Of a DNA stretch of 64,000 bases, positions 25,166-38,267 are shown one piece after another (position 1 is the first letter of the stretch; the number at the start of each line of letters is the position of its first letter). Under the pieces are notes generated by a model. That model saw only the letters and a list, made by a program, of their open reading frames with translations. It was not told the DNA's origin and did not search any database. The position numbers and the translations under genes are program-made. This stretch comes from Spodoptera frugiperda (Eukaryota > Arthropoda > Insecta > Lepidoptera > Noctuidae): positions 15,135,251-15,199,250 of the forward strand of contig NC_064226.1 in the NCBI RefSeq assembly GCF_023101765.2. Reading direction: 5' to 3'.

Positions 25166-28100
25166 TCTCCACTAGCCCGCAGAGCGCCGGCAAATATTTG
25201 GCAGAACTTGTGCAAAGCATGTTTGTTATAGGATGGGAAGTTTAATGGCGATAGATTGCTTGTGTGTGGCTTGGGATTATACAATGTGTCTAATGGGAAC
25301 ATTACGATAATGTACTTGTTCTTTCTTTTGTTTCGAGTTGGGAGGTAAACATACAACAAACTAACTCTACAAGGTTTTACTTTTAAATCTGACAATCTTT
25401 AACAATGTCCACTTATCTGTTTACCTACTGTGTGGTTTGGTTGGCTTGTGACTACGATTCTTTTAAAATGTTTCACAGTTAAAAGAAGCAGTTGGCGATA
25501 ACAAAACTCCCAAGTATCTACTTGTTTATTTAATTACAACTAATGAAAAAGTAACAACACACCGTTAAAGTTTGTATAAACTACAGTTTTAACTCTGTTT
25601 TATGAGCACTAAAGCGAATTTTATTGCTTATTAAGTAAAATACAAAGTTGGAAAGAATTCGTGTTAATTTCTAAAATACATATTGTGTTGGAAAATGTAA
25701 AGTACTAGCTTAACTGGAAGCAAACATAATAAAATTGCGTGTTTCATGTTCAATGTAAAGTGGTTACAAGACGTACCTTGTCTGTTTATTCAAGAGGCCT
25801 CGTATCACTTGGGCCAACCCTTAACAGGTTCGATACCCATAATGTAGTGCGTAGGGCACACTGAGGAGGCCAGTTTTACGAGCGAACCCAAAGGGCCGAT
25901 TGTTTGCTCGACAAACGCTCGAAACAATTCTATGCAAAGGCAACATTATTAATATTAGCTTTAGTTTATCGAGTGTAGACCCGGCCTTAATGTCGCGACT
26001 TTGACGATAATGCTCGGATTATTGTAGACCTTCAAGGTCCTTGAATGTTATGATAATATGTTAAGTTGATCCCGGCGCACACTGGATTACACTGTAGTCA
26101 GGGAGCCAGCGCGTTATTCCGAGGGTGTAATTAAACAATGAACCGTTGTTGTTCTTGTTGTTGTTATCTTAATCCGAATTGTTTGCTTATTAATTTTAAG
26201 TATTGGTTTATACAAAAGTATTAAATACTGCATGTATGCACGTAAAATAAAAAATATTTGATTGTTAGCCGTAATCGTATTATAGGTCTATTTTCAAGTG
26301 AAATAATTATTAAATCTCAGAAGGTTGTACTAGTATTTCGTCTATTAAATTTAAAGCCAACTCCGAAACACAATACTTTTAGCATAAAATAAATAATAAC
26401 CATCATTAAAAACGGTAAGTTTTAAAAGATATTTTATACAAATTCGGATCCAGTAATCATTAACATAAAAGAAAAAAGAGAATACTTTTTGAATGCGAAC
26501 AATTTGGCAGCGGACAAAAGAATTCCGATGTTGAAATGAAGGGCTCATACCACAAGACATTATTTTTAACAAACCTGAATCTGGCCCCGAACACTCCGTC
26601 CTCTTCATAGCAATCAACCCACGCACACACTCACAACACATAACAACACCTACCAACAATGACACACACACATACGCCGCGATGTTGCTAATTCTCTGTT
26701 ACATGCGATTAGGATTAGACATGTGTGCGTAAGTCTTGAAATGTATCAATGTGTGTGTAAAGATTTAATTTCACATGAAACACTACAAAGTGTGTGCGAT
26801 TCAAAAATGTTGTATGTGTGTGTGGGTGAGTTCTTCAGCTCACAAGTAAGTGCGGCGCGAGACACGGGCACGGGGCGGTTTATCCTTCGATACCTTTTGT
26901 CCGCACAATTTTCCGTCGGAATCCCTCGGGTACACCGACCATTACGTACCAGGATAACGGCTGAGAACACTTTGAATATACTTTACACACAGAAACGTAA
27001 TGAAAAGCAACCGTCTTTCATAAAAAAAGATTAGTTTGAACGAGCTAATTTTAATGGAGGAATATCTTTTGTTGATTCAACAATGTTTCGAGATTACGTG
27101 ACAATGTTCGCACGGAAGTAGCGAGATAAGAAAAAGTAAAAGAATTCCAAGTCAAGTTTGGCGGAGAACATTGTTCAGATTATTTCAGCTCCAGCTCTTT
27201 TATTATAAATACCAAATAAGATCTTGATATAAACTTTTATAATTGTTGTGGGGACAATAACTAAACACAACGAGATGGAGAAGGGTGAAAAGTGTTGAGC
27301 GTGTTCGGATACCAACTTTTAAACTGGTTTCATAAAAAAGATATGTAAGGTCGTCGAGAATAAGTGTATGAACCAAAAATCTGATTGACCTTTTATCATA
27401 AACGAAGAAAAATTGTTTAAAAAATAAAATACACAAGTTAAACAATGCAATAAAGAGACATTTAAAATGAATTTCATTGTATGTTTGATCCACATTAATG
27501 CAAACAACTCCAAACAAAACAACAGCGAATACAAATAAACATTTTAAAGTCAATAAACGAACATTGATGAAGTTCCCACAACCATAACACTCGTATTTCG
27601 ACTCACAATAGCTTTCCAACTAACACATAAAATACAAAATTGTTCCAAAGAATAAAACCTAATGCAATAAAATCTCTTATAGAAAAATCAAACGGAAATC
27701 TTTTTATTACGCTCTCGTAGAAGTTGTTCAGTTTTACAGCTCTTCACTGGCGATTTTCAATTACTATGCTGGTAGTGGTGCGGACTACATAACATCGCTG
27801 AACAAATCGCATTTACATAATAATCGACATTGTCGCCGCTCCCAACTATGGACGGAGCTGAAGGAAGTATTCATGTTACTTTGTATCTCTTTCAAGATTG
27901 TAGCGCGATCTGGTTGTGTTATGAATGAGCTCCAAGTTGGGGTTACTTTCAACCAGCTTTTGTTACAGCTTTGTACACTTGGCATTTAAAGCAGATCGAC
28001 ATTCCGTAGGACTTTTGAGATAATAATCTATGTTGTTATTAAGAACGTAAGTTTTGTTACAAATATTGTGATAATAAATGGTCCAGTAGTTTCCGAGTCC

Positions 28101-28691
28101 ATTCAATACAAACAAATGACCAAATCTCTGCATAATGTTGTTAAATATGTAAATCACGAAAAAATATTTAAAATACATATTTCTTACAACGCCTGTATAA
28201 AGATGTCTGATGGAACGGATTCCGAGTATTGTTATTGATGGTATCCAGTGCCAGCATCCCCTGCCGGACCCTCATTTATTTGGGGTCGCCGCAGTCCGCG
28301 CCCTTTGTACATCTTTATATACAGTTACACCAATGTCCATTGCATATTCGAGCGTCTTTTTATTTTTTTGGGATGATTAAAAACGAGATCGACTTCTGTA
28401 TAATTTTGTTAAATAAATACTCGTTGCTTAGGTCAAACGTCAGAAGTTATACATACATGTATATTGTAGGTGCGATTAGCAGCCAATTAACATAAACAAA
28501 ACTGTAGTAAAACTTATTTCGCGTCTCAAAAACTGAACACAACTCACAGTAATCCAAATGTGAACAAATAAACGGAGCCCGCATGAATTACACGCAGGAA
28601 CAAATTCCACAACTGAAATTAAGGCTCGGCACACAGAATAAAAGTTAAATTAGAGGTCCACACAATCGCTCTCTATACGTCATTACTTAAC

Positions 28692-28708
28692 TACACACAC
28701 ACACACAT
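28692..28708. repeat. (CA)n microsatellite
   Basis: About eight CA dinucleotides in an uninterrupted run. Confidence 0.8.
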
Positions 28709-30785
28709 AGGCTCGTAGTACGAGTATACAAGAATAACACAGCGCGGGAGCTGATTGTGGAGGTACTTTTACGATGAAGAAATGAATGAAGTAATTAAAA
28801 ATGTCTGAATTTAGCTATTTGTCCAATAGTACTTAAACTTAAATATTGATTATCGTATTGATTATTCTTATTACTTTTATATTTTTTTACTTTGAAATCA
28901 ATTATCATTGTAATTGGTAAGTATCATTGTTTCAAAAATAGTTCAGTTATTTTCCCAAAAAGTAGGCTTCTGAAAATAAAGCAATTGATCAATTCTCCAA
29001 ATTTTAAAGCGAAGCATTGAAAAGTTCTGTAGAACACAGCTTAAACGTTAACGCTTAAACGATAACACAAATTGATCTCCCACTTTCAAGGATTACGTCG
29101 AACACGGACCGAAGTTTACCCGTAATTTTACATAGGTATTATAAATAGCCTAAAGGATTAACGCCAACTAAGTCCGCGGCGCGGCGCTGCTGGCCACGCC
29201 CACTTTCATAAACGTCTGATATTGCGAGTGTGTAGTATTATTCGCTTCGGAAACTAATCACAGTGCGAGTAGTCGCAACTTTTCTAATAAACGCCCACAC
29301 GCTGGAAAATTCACAGCTAAAGATTGTGTGAAGCCATAAAAATGTGCTTAGAAATTTAACGAGTGACTCGCATGGAGAGCGGAGCCGAACATTGTGTATT
29401 TTGTGAGTCTCGTAATTAACATATTCAGCGCCAAGTTACTGCACTTCACTCGCCATTTTTATACGATTTTGTGAAGGTTGTGCGCAACATTTTACAAGTT
29501 CTGGTACAAACATCGTGAAGTACTTTTTTTGTAAAAGATTGTGAAAGCAATATTTAGTTTGATAAGTATGGGGTACATGAGCGACGAGCAACAAACTACG
29601 TCCGTCAGTAACGAGCAGAGAGCAGCGACGCGACGAGATCGATGTGCGACACTTACCGGCTTTGTCAACTGGGAAACGATGCAGTCGATGAGCACCACAC
29701 ACACACAATTATGACAGATTTTTTATAGAGCAATGTTGAAATCAGACGATTCAAACTTCGTGAAATCTTTGAAGCAAAGCAAATTTACTGCTACTAAATA
29801 TAAGTAAATGTTAGCCAAACATAGAATAAATCAAATTATGTCTAAGATTCACTGTAAACGAAAATAACCAGTTCCGACATTCGTAACGTACACATAGTAA
29901 AACTTTGTTCTGCGGTTGATAAACATTAACTCAAAATACGCGGAAACTTTTAACTATATTCGGGAAATGTTCAGAAAACTTCAGCAAGTAAGGTTTTGTA
30001 GGAAAGCCATGTTCAGTCGCAGGAGATACTTTGACTACATACGAATATTTTGAAACTCTGACGAAGTGAACCCGTAAACGTTATTATTGTAAACTACTGA
30101 AAGCTGCAACAGCCATTAGTCAACTGCGGAGGAACTTCTTCGGAAGTGATTTCCAAAATTTTGTAAGCGGGATCATCCCTTTATAATCCTTAACAAGATC
30201 CCTACAGGTATGGGATAATCCCCGACACGACGGTTAGAAAACGTGAACTAATTTACTCGAAAATATTACAAAAGCATGATTAAATCACTAACAAAATGGA
30301 AACAATGGATTGGACACCAGAACAAAGAAAATCATGCAGTTTCCATAGCAGACTGGCCCCATGACAAATAGTGTTAGTGAACCCTCGTGGAATAGTGTTG
30401 ACAGGCGCGGCCTGAATGCTGATAGCTAGTGACGCAGGCGGCGCGTGTTCTACTAGTAATGCGTTCCTTTTGAATGACATGGACGAAATCACGTTGTGTC
30501 ACTGACATTCTTTTCCAAGAACAGTTTCGGCTGCAAATAACGTGACACATCTATAAAATTATGCTTTAGTAAATTGGCAAACAGCAGATAGTACAAAGTA
30601 AAGCAATCTGTTTGTTGTGCTGTCACTGCGAGACAAGTTGATTAAGTTGTAGAATAAGCAGTAGTGCGGGGTCACAAAGGTTAGCAGGAGATTACAGTGA
30701 GGTCCGTTTTCAAAGCGGTTCGGATGAAACAAGTGAAGAGCAATCGGTTACCAGTGGCCGGCGTGACAGAGACGTATGGGAGCCG

Positions 30786-30820
30786 TGACGTCACACGCTC
30801 CTGTTATATTAATGACGTCA
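30786..30820. promoter_or_regulatory. Pair of CRE palindromes
   Basis: Two perfect TGACGTCA sites at 30786-30793 and 30813-30820, 27 bases apart start to start. Paired sites at this spacing make a regulatory role more plausible than for a single copy, but there is no direct evidence. Confidence 0.4.
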
Positions 30821-33800
30821 CAAGTTATACACGTTACGCTCGATGATTGATCGTCCCCCACCGACACTGCTCCCTAATTTGTTACCATGAGCTCCGTTTA
30901 AAATTAGGTTATCGTTAAGTGAGTGTCGACATAAACACAGCCTATCAACAATGTGAAATATTAACTTCATGTACTTATTTTCTTATTCCGGATCTTTCTT
31001 GAAGAGTCCAATTCTAAACCTTCGATCACTTCTTACTAGTTCAAAACCACTACATTGATAATAAAATAAAAATATGAATTTTATAGAACTAACTTTATTG
31101 TTATTTCGAAAGTAAAATTATTATTACTTCTGCAATCGTAACAGACTTCAAACAATACAATCAAATGTGTGCTATCAAAAACATTGTCATACAGAGTGCT
31201 CCCCCCCCTGCCGTCTCCCGCCATAATAAACGTCACCATTGGCAGCGATAGGACAGCTGACGAGGAGTTCCGGGGGCATGCACTGCCCAGCACTCGATAT
31301 AATGTAACCAGCCGTCGAGGATGACATGCCGTCCAAGGTTGGAAGAGCATTCGGGTATTTTGGTCTTTACATTTTGATGGTTTGACGATCGAGATTTTTA
31401 TAGTTTGCTACTGATGATAGTGTACAGTCACAATTGATATTAGTGTACAAACACTTTTATGTTTCTCAGTCTATCGGTGAAACGAGTTTCATCTTTAAGT
31501 TAATTGTTACACATATAATGTTACGTATGTCTGCAAATTATTTTTAGCATTTAACGTTAGTATCTGCACCAGAGTCAATGCAGAACAACATTTCAAAATT
31601 GTAGAACAAAAATGTAGTGTGACAGCACAGCACGGCACGCCGCTGTCCGGCTCGCACCCGGCGTCCGGCGTCCGTCCCGATAATTGTGCACACGCGTCAG
31701 CGAACGCCAATTTTCATGTAAATTGTAAAAATTCGTCCGACGATCGAACGCGAACCAACTTATTGTCTATAGAGCCGCGGCCCGGTGCAGTCTTCTGATG
31801 TGGTGGACATACAATGGAAATATCTGCGACGGTTGTATTTACAGGTCACTCGTTTCTTGCTTATATGTATGTAGGTAGCGGAATACTCGGAAATGTAATA
31901 TGTATCGGTAACTTACTGATCTGTATCAGCCCAGCCAATCTCGAAAGTTGTACCATATTCAGAGATATTTTTTTATAAGAAAACATTAGTTTACTGTTCA
32001 ATACTAAGGCACAACTACATTAAAGTGTTAGTTTTCTATTATTATGTAGTCTAAATTTAAATGTAGCCCCTTATAAGAAATACGGGCATTATCGATAATG
32101 CTTACTTCAAGCTCCGCATTGATCCCTCTGACTAGACTAAGCCTTTATGTTGGAAGATTTACCCAAAGCTACAATAAATATATTCTCAAGTAAACGAGGC
32201 CATTATTCTCCTAATATTTTTGTAGCGATTCGAGTCGGAAGCTAAGCGGTTGTTGGTTAATGTTGTATTTAAATGGTAAAAGATTGCAGCCATGTCCGCA
32301 GATATGTTAGAGCGGCGGGCGGCGATCTTGTTAAGATTGAGAGCAAACGACGTGACGTTTATGTATCACAGCTCGTACCCTCCCCCCCTCTACCCCGCCT
32401 TCACCATAACGGAGCGATGTCACTGGTCATATAAACAGAATGTTATCACGTCGTAAATCAATAAGTTTTCGAGAAAATACTATTTTTGTAGCAAACAGCC
32501 ATCTCCTTCCTTTCAGATAGCCATCCTATTTACTGATAAGAACATTCATTTATTATAATATGAGCACGCTTGCAAAACTTTCTATACGAATTTTCTTCAA
32601 ATAAAAGCGGCACAAAATATTTTATTTACTATGAGCATCTATTGAAAAGAAAACGTTATTCATAAGTCAAGTATACCACTAAAAGTAAGATGTATGTAAC
32701 AAAGGTGGGTCAGATATTGTAATGAAATGATATTATAATGATTTTGACTATGTTTTCATTATTATAATAATTTGTTTACTGCTCACTTCTACTTATCCTT
32801 ATCAGAGGGACTGACAGGAAAAGCAACACTCGTATGCATTATTTAGGCACGTGAGGCTACTTTATATAGTTTCCTCATCCTCTTCCAAAAGTCGTAAACC
32901 ATGATATTGAGTGAGTGTCCCACACGAGTATATGACATATAACTGTGTTTTATGAGTGCCGCGCAACTTCCAGTATTGGCCACAGAGGACGAGTAGTTAA
33001 GTTGCTCGGCTAAATTATCCGGAGCCGCTCCCTCCCCCCTCCGGTACAAACTTGTGGCCAGTACTTGGTGCTAGTTGGATCAGTACCGAGATCAACGTTA
33101 TCGGCTATTTATGACAACTTCTCTACAACTACTGTCTACTGTCTCGCCACTTTCACTAGATACAATATCTTTGTAAAGAAATAGTTTGTCTCGTGAGTTT
33201 TGTACTGAACAATAAACAAATAAATATTTATGTAATGTTCTTATCATTTACACTAAGAAATATTTTTGATCTTCCTAGAAAAAGTGCTAGCAAAGTATGC
33301 TTATAGCAACTTTTAAGAGAAAGTTTCGAGGTAACGGCATTTAAGGAATTCCGCAACATTTTGTTCCCAAAAGTGTCGTCAGCTAGTGAGACGTCGACCT
33401 TATCGCGGTTCACGCCTCAATAGACGGCTACCCACTGAAATATGACGGCATCCCCACCTCGTTACCCCGCGCACACCCTGACAAAGAGAAATGAACCCTA
33501 TCAACCTTTACATAAAGACATTTTAGCCAGCAAACGCAAATTGTTCCGGTCGTGACTTTCAAAGTTTGTTTTGTGAATACGATTAAATTGAGTAAGTACT
33601 TGCAAATCAAGTTGAAATTATTGATAAATGAATTGTTACTCCGACTTTGTAGGAAGTGCTCGACTTTTGTCGGTCGCGGATTTTTGGGAGCTGTCTGTAC
33701 TAGTGTTGTGTTGTCTGAGTCAACTTTTGTTCTATTCGACTTATATACAGGAAACTGAACTTAAGTGATATTTTACTCTGTTGTTAATGTTAAACAGGAT

Positions 33801-34708
33801 AAAATGCTATATTGTAAATTGATTCTAAGTTATGAGGAAATGAAGTAAACTTTATGAAAGACTTGTCTGCTCTAACAAAGAGTAATAAACCTATTACAAA
33901 CTAAAACTTATACCTAAAGGGATTCTTGGCTATTTATTGAATTCCGATACACAATACGAAGTATTAATGGAGTTTCAGAGTTGCCAGTAATAAAACGAAA
34001 TGTTTACTCTGAAATGTTCACAAGAACTCAGCAGTAACTGTTTCAATAACTGCCAGTGTTATGAGTTTGCAACTTTCAACGACTCTTAAATATTAACTTA
34101 ATTCCCTGATCGGCTTAACGAAATACTAAATCTACTTGTATTATAATGTGAAGTAAAGCCATTACCTACCTCAGAAACACAAACACTGTACTTAAGCGAT
34201 TATAACAAATTCAATAAGTCTTCCCAGTCCGAAATTTAAATTGCAGAAATCATGAGAAACGCAAATGAAAAACATTACGAAGGACCATTCGCCGACTCAA
34301 TTTAACTGGATATGTTTGGTAAGTGAATATATTACTGCGATAACGGTGCCGCTGTGGCGTTGAATAATGAGCTTTATTCACTTGGGTTAGAGGTTATAAC
34401 AAATGTACGCGTGTGATGGTTAGTGAGTAAATACATCATCCACAATTATTGGCGCACAGCACATTATTCGAGGAACGAAGATAAACGAGGCTCCTACGTG
34501 GACTCGCCCTCGGCTTACTTGTAATATTTCCTACGGAGCGGTTTTTGTACGCCAACCTCGTAGGTGGTATTAGCTGGGTAATTTGGTGGCGATGAAGAAA
34601 AAATATCAGTAGCCACTGGTCGCTTGCTGTATTCCGAAACATACTTTCTCTGAGACACCTTCCTATCTATACGAGTAGGCCATGATTCGTACAATTTGGG
34701 AACTTTTT

Positions 34709-35355
34709 AGGGTTCCGTAGCCAAATGGCAAAAAACGGAACCCTTATAGATTCGTCATGTCTGTCTGTCCGTCCGTCCGTCCGTCCGTATGTCACAGCCA
34801 TTTATTTCAGAAACTGTTGGGCCTACATAGTTGAAACTTTGTAGGTTGATGTATTTTGGAAACTGCTATTCGAATTTTGAATAAAAAATAATAAATTTAA
34901 AAATTAATGGGGGGCACTCCATACATGGAACTGATTCAAAAAAATTTTTTTTTCATCTAACATATCCGTGATGGGTGTCTATGGATAGGTCTTTAAAAAA
35001 GATATTAAGGTTCCTAAAACCATTTTTCGACAAAATCAACCGTTTGAAATTTAGACGCTTCCAAAGTGGAAAAATGAGTGTCCCCCCCTCTAACTTTTAA
35101 AATAAGAGAGTGAGAAAACTAAAAAAAATATATGCTGTAGATTTCAATAGAAACTAACAACGAAAATTGGTTTGAACCAGATATCATTATTAGTTTTTAA
35201 GAAATGAAACATTTTCAAAAACCGCAAATATAACTTTGTCGTTCATACAAACACTATGTAAAACCAAGTTATTTTATAACTTTTATAATATGTCATCTAC
35301 TTGCTGTTACGGAACCCTTCATGGGCGAGTCCGACTCGCACTTGGCCGGTTTTTA
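34709..35355. mobile_element. Dispersed lepidopteran repeat with (TGTC/CGTC)n tract
   Basis: Starts AGGGTTCCGTAGCCAAATGG and ends GACTCGCACTTGGCCGGTTTTT in two adjoining motifs. A terminal hairpin is formed by AGGGTTCCGT (34709-34718) and ACGGAACCCT (34735-34744), and a third copy, ACGGAACCCT, lies at 35309-35318. A TGTC/CGTC microsatellite sits near 34759-34790. I recall this arrangement as a very common family in moths. It has no coding capacity here and I cannot name its class with confidence. Confidence 0.65.
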
Positions 35356-35524
35356 ATACCTTGGAAGTTTCAAATCAATAAAAATTTTTTTCATGAAAGT
35401 TTTTTTTTATTACTACAAGTAATGAAGCACGCTGCACAATTATTTAGTGTGGCAGCTAACAACACTAAATATCCGTTGTGAGCGCGACATCAGCTGACGT
35501 GGCCGTATTCTGGAGACGTCAGGA

Positions 35525-35570
35525 GGTTATTACGTCACGGGGTTATTACGTCACTAGGTTATTACGGTAA
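35525..35570. repeat. 16-bp triplicate containing ACGTCAC
   Basis: GGTTATTACGTCAC at 35525 and 35541, and GGTTATTACGGTAA at 35557, with exact 16-base spacing. Two units hold an ACGTCAC half site, with related CTGACGTGG and GACGTCAGG just upstream (35485-35520). Confidence 0.75.
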
Positions 35571-37712
35571 CGAAGACAAACGGTCCGGACGACGCGAATA
35601 TGAACTGCATGTGGTGGGCCGAGGGAAGAGAGGGAGCGGGAGTTACTGGCTCTACAGGAACGCTTGATAAATAATAGTTACAGTAGAATTGCTTAACGTC
35701 ATTTAATACTTATTAAAAGTCATTATGTACATCCCTAAATATATTACTGTTTCGCGTATTTTGATATTTGTGTTGTGCTAAAAATAACAGACGAAGGTCC
35801 AAAAAATAAATATTTGTCTAGCAGCTCGCCCACTCTACTTGGGCTACTCAAAATATGTTAGTACAATAAAAACAAACTTCAGTAACAATTTATCATTTAG
35901 GTACACTATATAAACATTATACCTAGGTATGTATAATATGTATATGTTTTCATAATTTGTTTGAGTTTGAAATTCCAAGTACCGTATACTTACAACTGCT
36001 AATAAATATTTCTGGGAACATATTTATATCACATACATTAATATTGTTCGTACATTTATTGTTATTAGAACCCACTCGTGAATTATTCATCACTACTATT
36101 ATATAGATAAAATACATTCGTTTCTAGAAACCTACTAAAGAGATAAGGTACATATTTGGAGTCTGTTTATTTTGTACCTTATTATTGTACTGATGAATTC
36201 TAAGACCAGATTTTGATTTTAGGTCGACCGTGTTTTCTTTGTCAACTCACAAAGATTTGTTTTGGCATAGTTATACAAAATGTATCTGTAATTCAATCCT
36301 ACCATAACAATCATACAGGAGTTGTTACAAGTAGAGTCGCTGTTCGCTCGCCCCTTGTACCTCACAGTTTCCCTTCATTGTACATATACATAATTTATCA
36401 ATCATTTATCACGCAACGACCGCGCCGCGCCGCCGTCACGCCGCCGCCCCGCGACGCAAAGCGTCAAATTGGCCGGACGCTAATGAAAATTGAAAATTGG
36501 TTCAGAGAACGATCAGTTCGCTCGCTGATGACTATGTGATGTGGAAATTATGTGTCAGCATGTTCTTTCCTGTTTTCGTTTATCGGTGAAGCACCTTTAT
36601 ACGCCAATGTTTGCTCACCGAACGTGATCTCGAAAGTACAAAATTTTATAAACCGGTCGATGTTTTTGTTGTAACAAAACAAAATGGAACAATACTTACT
36701 AGGTACATGTAATGAACTGGTATGAAGGAGTGTTGTGAGCACAACATTGTGTTCAGTGTTTAATGGAGCGCGGCTCATAAGTGACGCAGTGAACAGCTCA
36801 GTGGGCACACGTTGGGCAGGAACAGGTGATCTGTTACCGGCGCCGGCGATACGACCTGTTACTTGCTCACTTACTCGGAAAAACCAAGCTTACTTAACTG
36901 CTACTACCAGTTTTCTTTACGATAGTATCTTATAAGGGTCGATTTGCTTCACTAAAGAGACGAAAAATATTTCGTGACGAGGTCATCCTGTAATAAAATT
37001 TCTTCGCTTGCTAATAAAAACAAATCTAACCAAATTTACTTCAGTACAATTTACGTAGGTTTAAAATTAATGATCGAATGTTACCGAAAGCTAAATACTT
37101 TAAACCGCAAACAAATTCAAATACAACCCTTTATCTGAAAAAATAATTCTCTGGCCGGTTACGTTAAAAGCCCATCAGTCACCGACCGCCCATCAAAGAG
37201 CCGATGTGAGTATTAATCTGGCCCGCAGGATTACAGGCGGCGGCCGGGGCCCGCGCACTGCCACACGGAATGCGATATCACGTCAGCTTCAGATATCTGA
37301 GCCCCTTTGTGGTGTCAGCGCTAACCACTTTTAGATTTATTTTTTTAAATGGACTTCGTTTAGTGTTCGTCTTCTGATAAAGATTCAGTTATTTGTTTTC
37401 CATAAAGAATAAATTTTCAAACGATTTCATGATTTCATTGTTTCAGCTGGATGAACACAATTGAATTACCGTAATATATTTGATGACAGGGCTAATGGAT
37501 CAATCGATGGAAGAGTTTATCGCGGTCGAACAAATGAGGCGACGTGTAGCCATCCGTCACGCAATATTCACGGGCCGCTGCCTCCGTACGGAGTCGTTTC
37601 CTAGTCGGACAAGCATCACGCTAATCCCTGGGCGAGGGCAGGCATTAATTCATTCAGAACCAATGACGCGGAAGGGTCAGACAAGATTAACGAGCTATAA
37701 ATTTGGGGTTTA

Positions 37713-37717
37713 AACCG
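37713..37717. repeat. Target-site duplication (left), AACCG
   Basis: Five bases immediately outside the LTR. An identical AACCG follows the other LTR at 46425-46429. A 5-bp duplication is usual for BEL/Pao integrases. Confidence 0.9.
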
Positions 37718-38040
37718 TGTAAAAAGGTGTGTGTCGCTACGTACGAAGCGAGTACCTTTTTTGTAGTGTTTATGGTTGTATTTTATTGGTATATGAATGA
37801 TAATTATATTGTTATCAATGGTGAGATAAAAAATACACTAATTTATGGTTGATTACGAATTATATTAAATTCTACAAATTATTGGTTTAAATGGTTAAAA
37901 CTAGAAGATGATTTGATTTGATTTGATTGGTATGAGTTGACCGCCGAATGCGAACTAACTAACTACACGTAAAATTGACGCATTTATAAAAATGCATACA
38001 AGTAAAAATGCTGAGCTGTTCGGTTGCGTTGCTCCGAACA
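37718..38040 (-). repeat. 3' LTR of the BEL/Pao element
   Basis: 323 bp, identical by eye to the copy at 46102-46424. In the element's sense it begins TGTTCGGAGCAACGC and ends CCTTTTTACA. A TATAAA lies near its start (plus 37983-37988) and an AATAAA polyadenylation signal further in (plus 37782-37787), so promoter and 3'-end signals are both present. The sequence just inside it (TCGGGAATA on the minus strand) is only a weak polypurine tract. Confidence 0.95.
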
Positions 38041-38267
38041 TATTCCCGACAACGAGATGAGATAAAGCATAAACCTAATCAAACCATCGAAAATAAAAAT
38101 AAACAATGTGAAACTAATATAAGCCATGTAAAATGAATATAAGCAATGTAAAAAACAATATAAAGGTAAAAAGTAAATTGGTAAAATAATACGTATAAAT
38201 TAACTAAACGGTTAAATTAATTAAGTGCAAAATACAAAGAAAGTTATTATAGTTAAGTCTATTTTTC
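38041..38267 (-). other. Element 3' untranslated region
   Basis: 227 bp between the stop codon and the 3' LTR. It is A-rich on the plus strand, with repeated short units such as AATATAAGCAATGTAAAA and AATATAAGCCATGTAAAA. No reading frame was seen. It should contain the polypurine primer next to the LTR, but the match is poor. Confidence 0.6.

Larger units (their letters stand above)
19269..37717 (-). other. Dscam-family Ig1 intron, part 3' of the BEL insertion
   Basis: About 18.4 kb of AT-rich intron between the retrotransposon and the Ig1 C-half exon. Contents: a CGTAGC-palindrome repeat (23905-23968), an 11-bp minisatellite (25072-25165), (CA)n at 28692, two CRE palindromes (30786, 30813), C-rich tracts near 31201 and 32382, a lepidopteran dispersed repeat (34709-35355) and a 16-bp triplicate (35525-35570). 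No additional exon, tRNA or other RNA gene is supported. Segments such as 37140-37330 and 37480-37700 are complex, non-repetitive and less AT-rich, with no coding evidence. Confidence 0.6.

Noticed and set aside
25780..25880. tRNA-like B box GGTTCGATACCC
   Set aside because: No A box at the right distance and no foldable cloverleaf.
28229..28400. Segment with GGGGTCGCCGCAGTCCGCG resembling a moth repeat
   Set aside because: The resemblance is vague, ends cannot be defined, and no duplication or tail is visible.
29436..29708. Good donor CCG|GTAAGT on the minus strand near 29655 after a short hydrophobic frame
   Set aside because: No ATG begins the frame, the only acceptor would give a 12-base exon, and it does not fit the Dscam phase. 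Left as a cryptic site.
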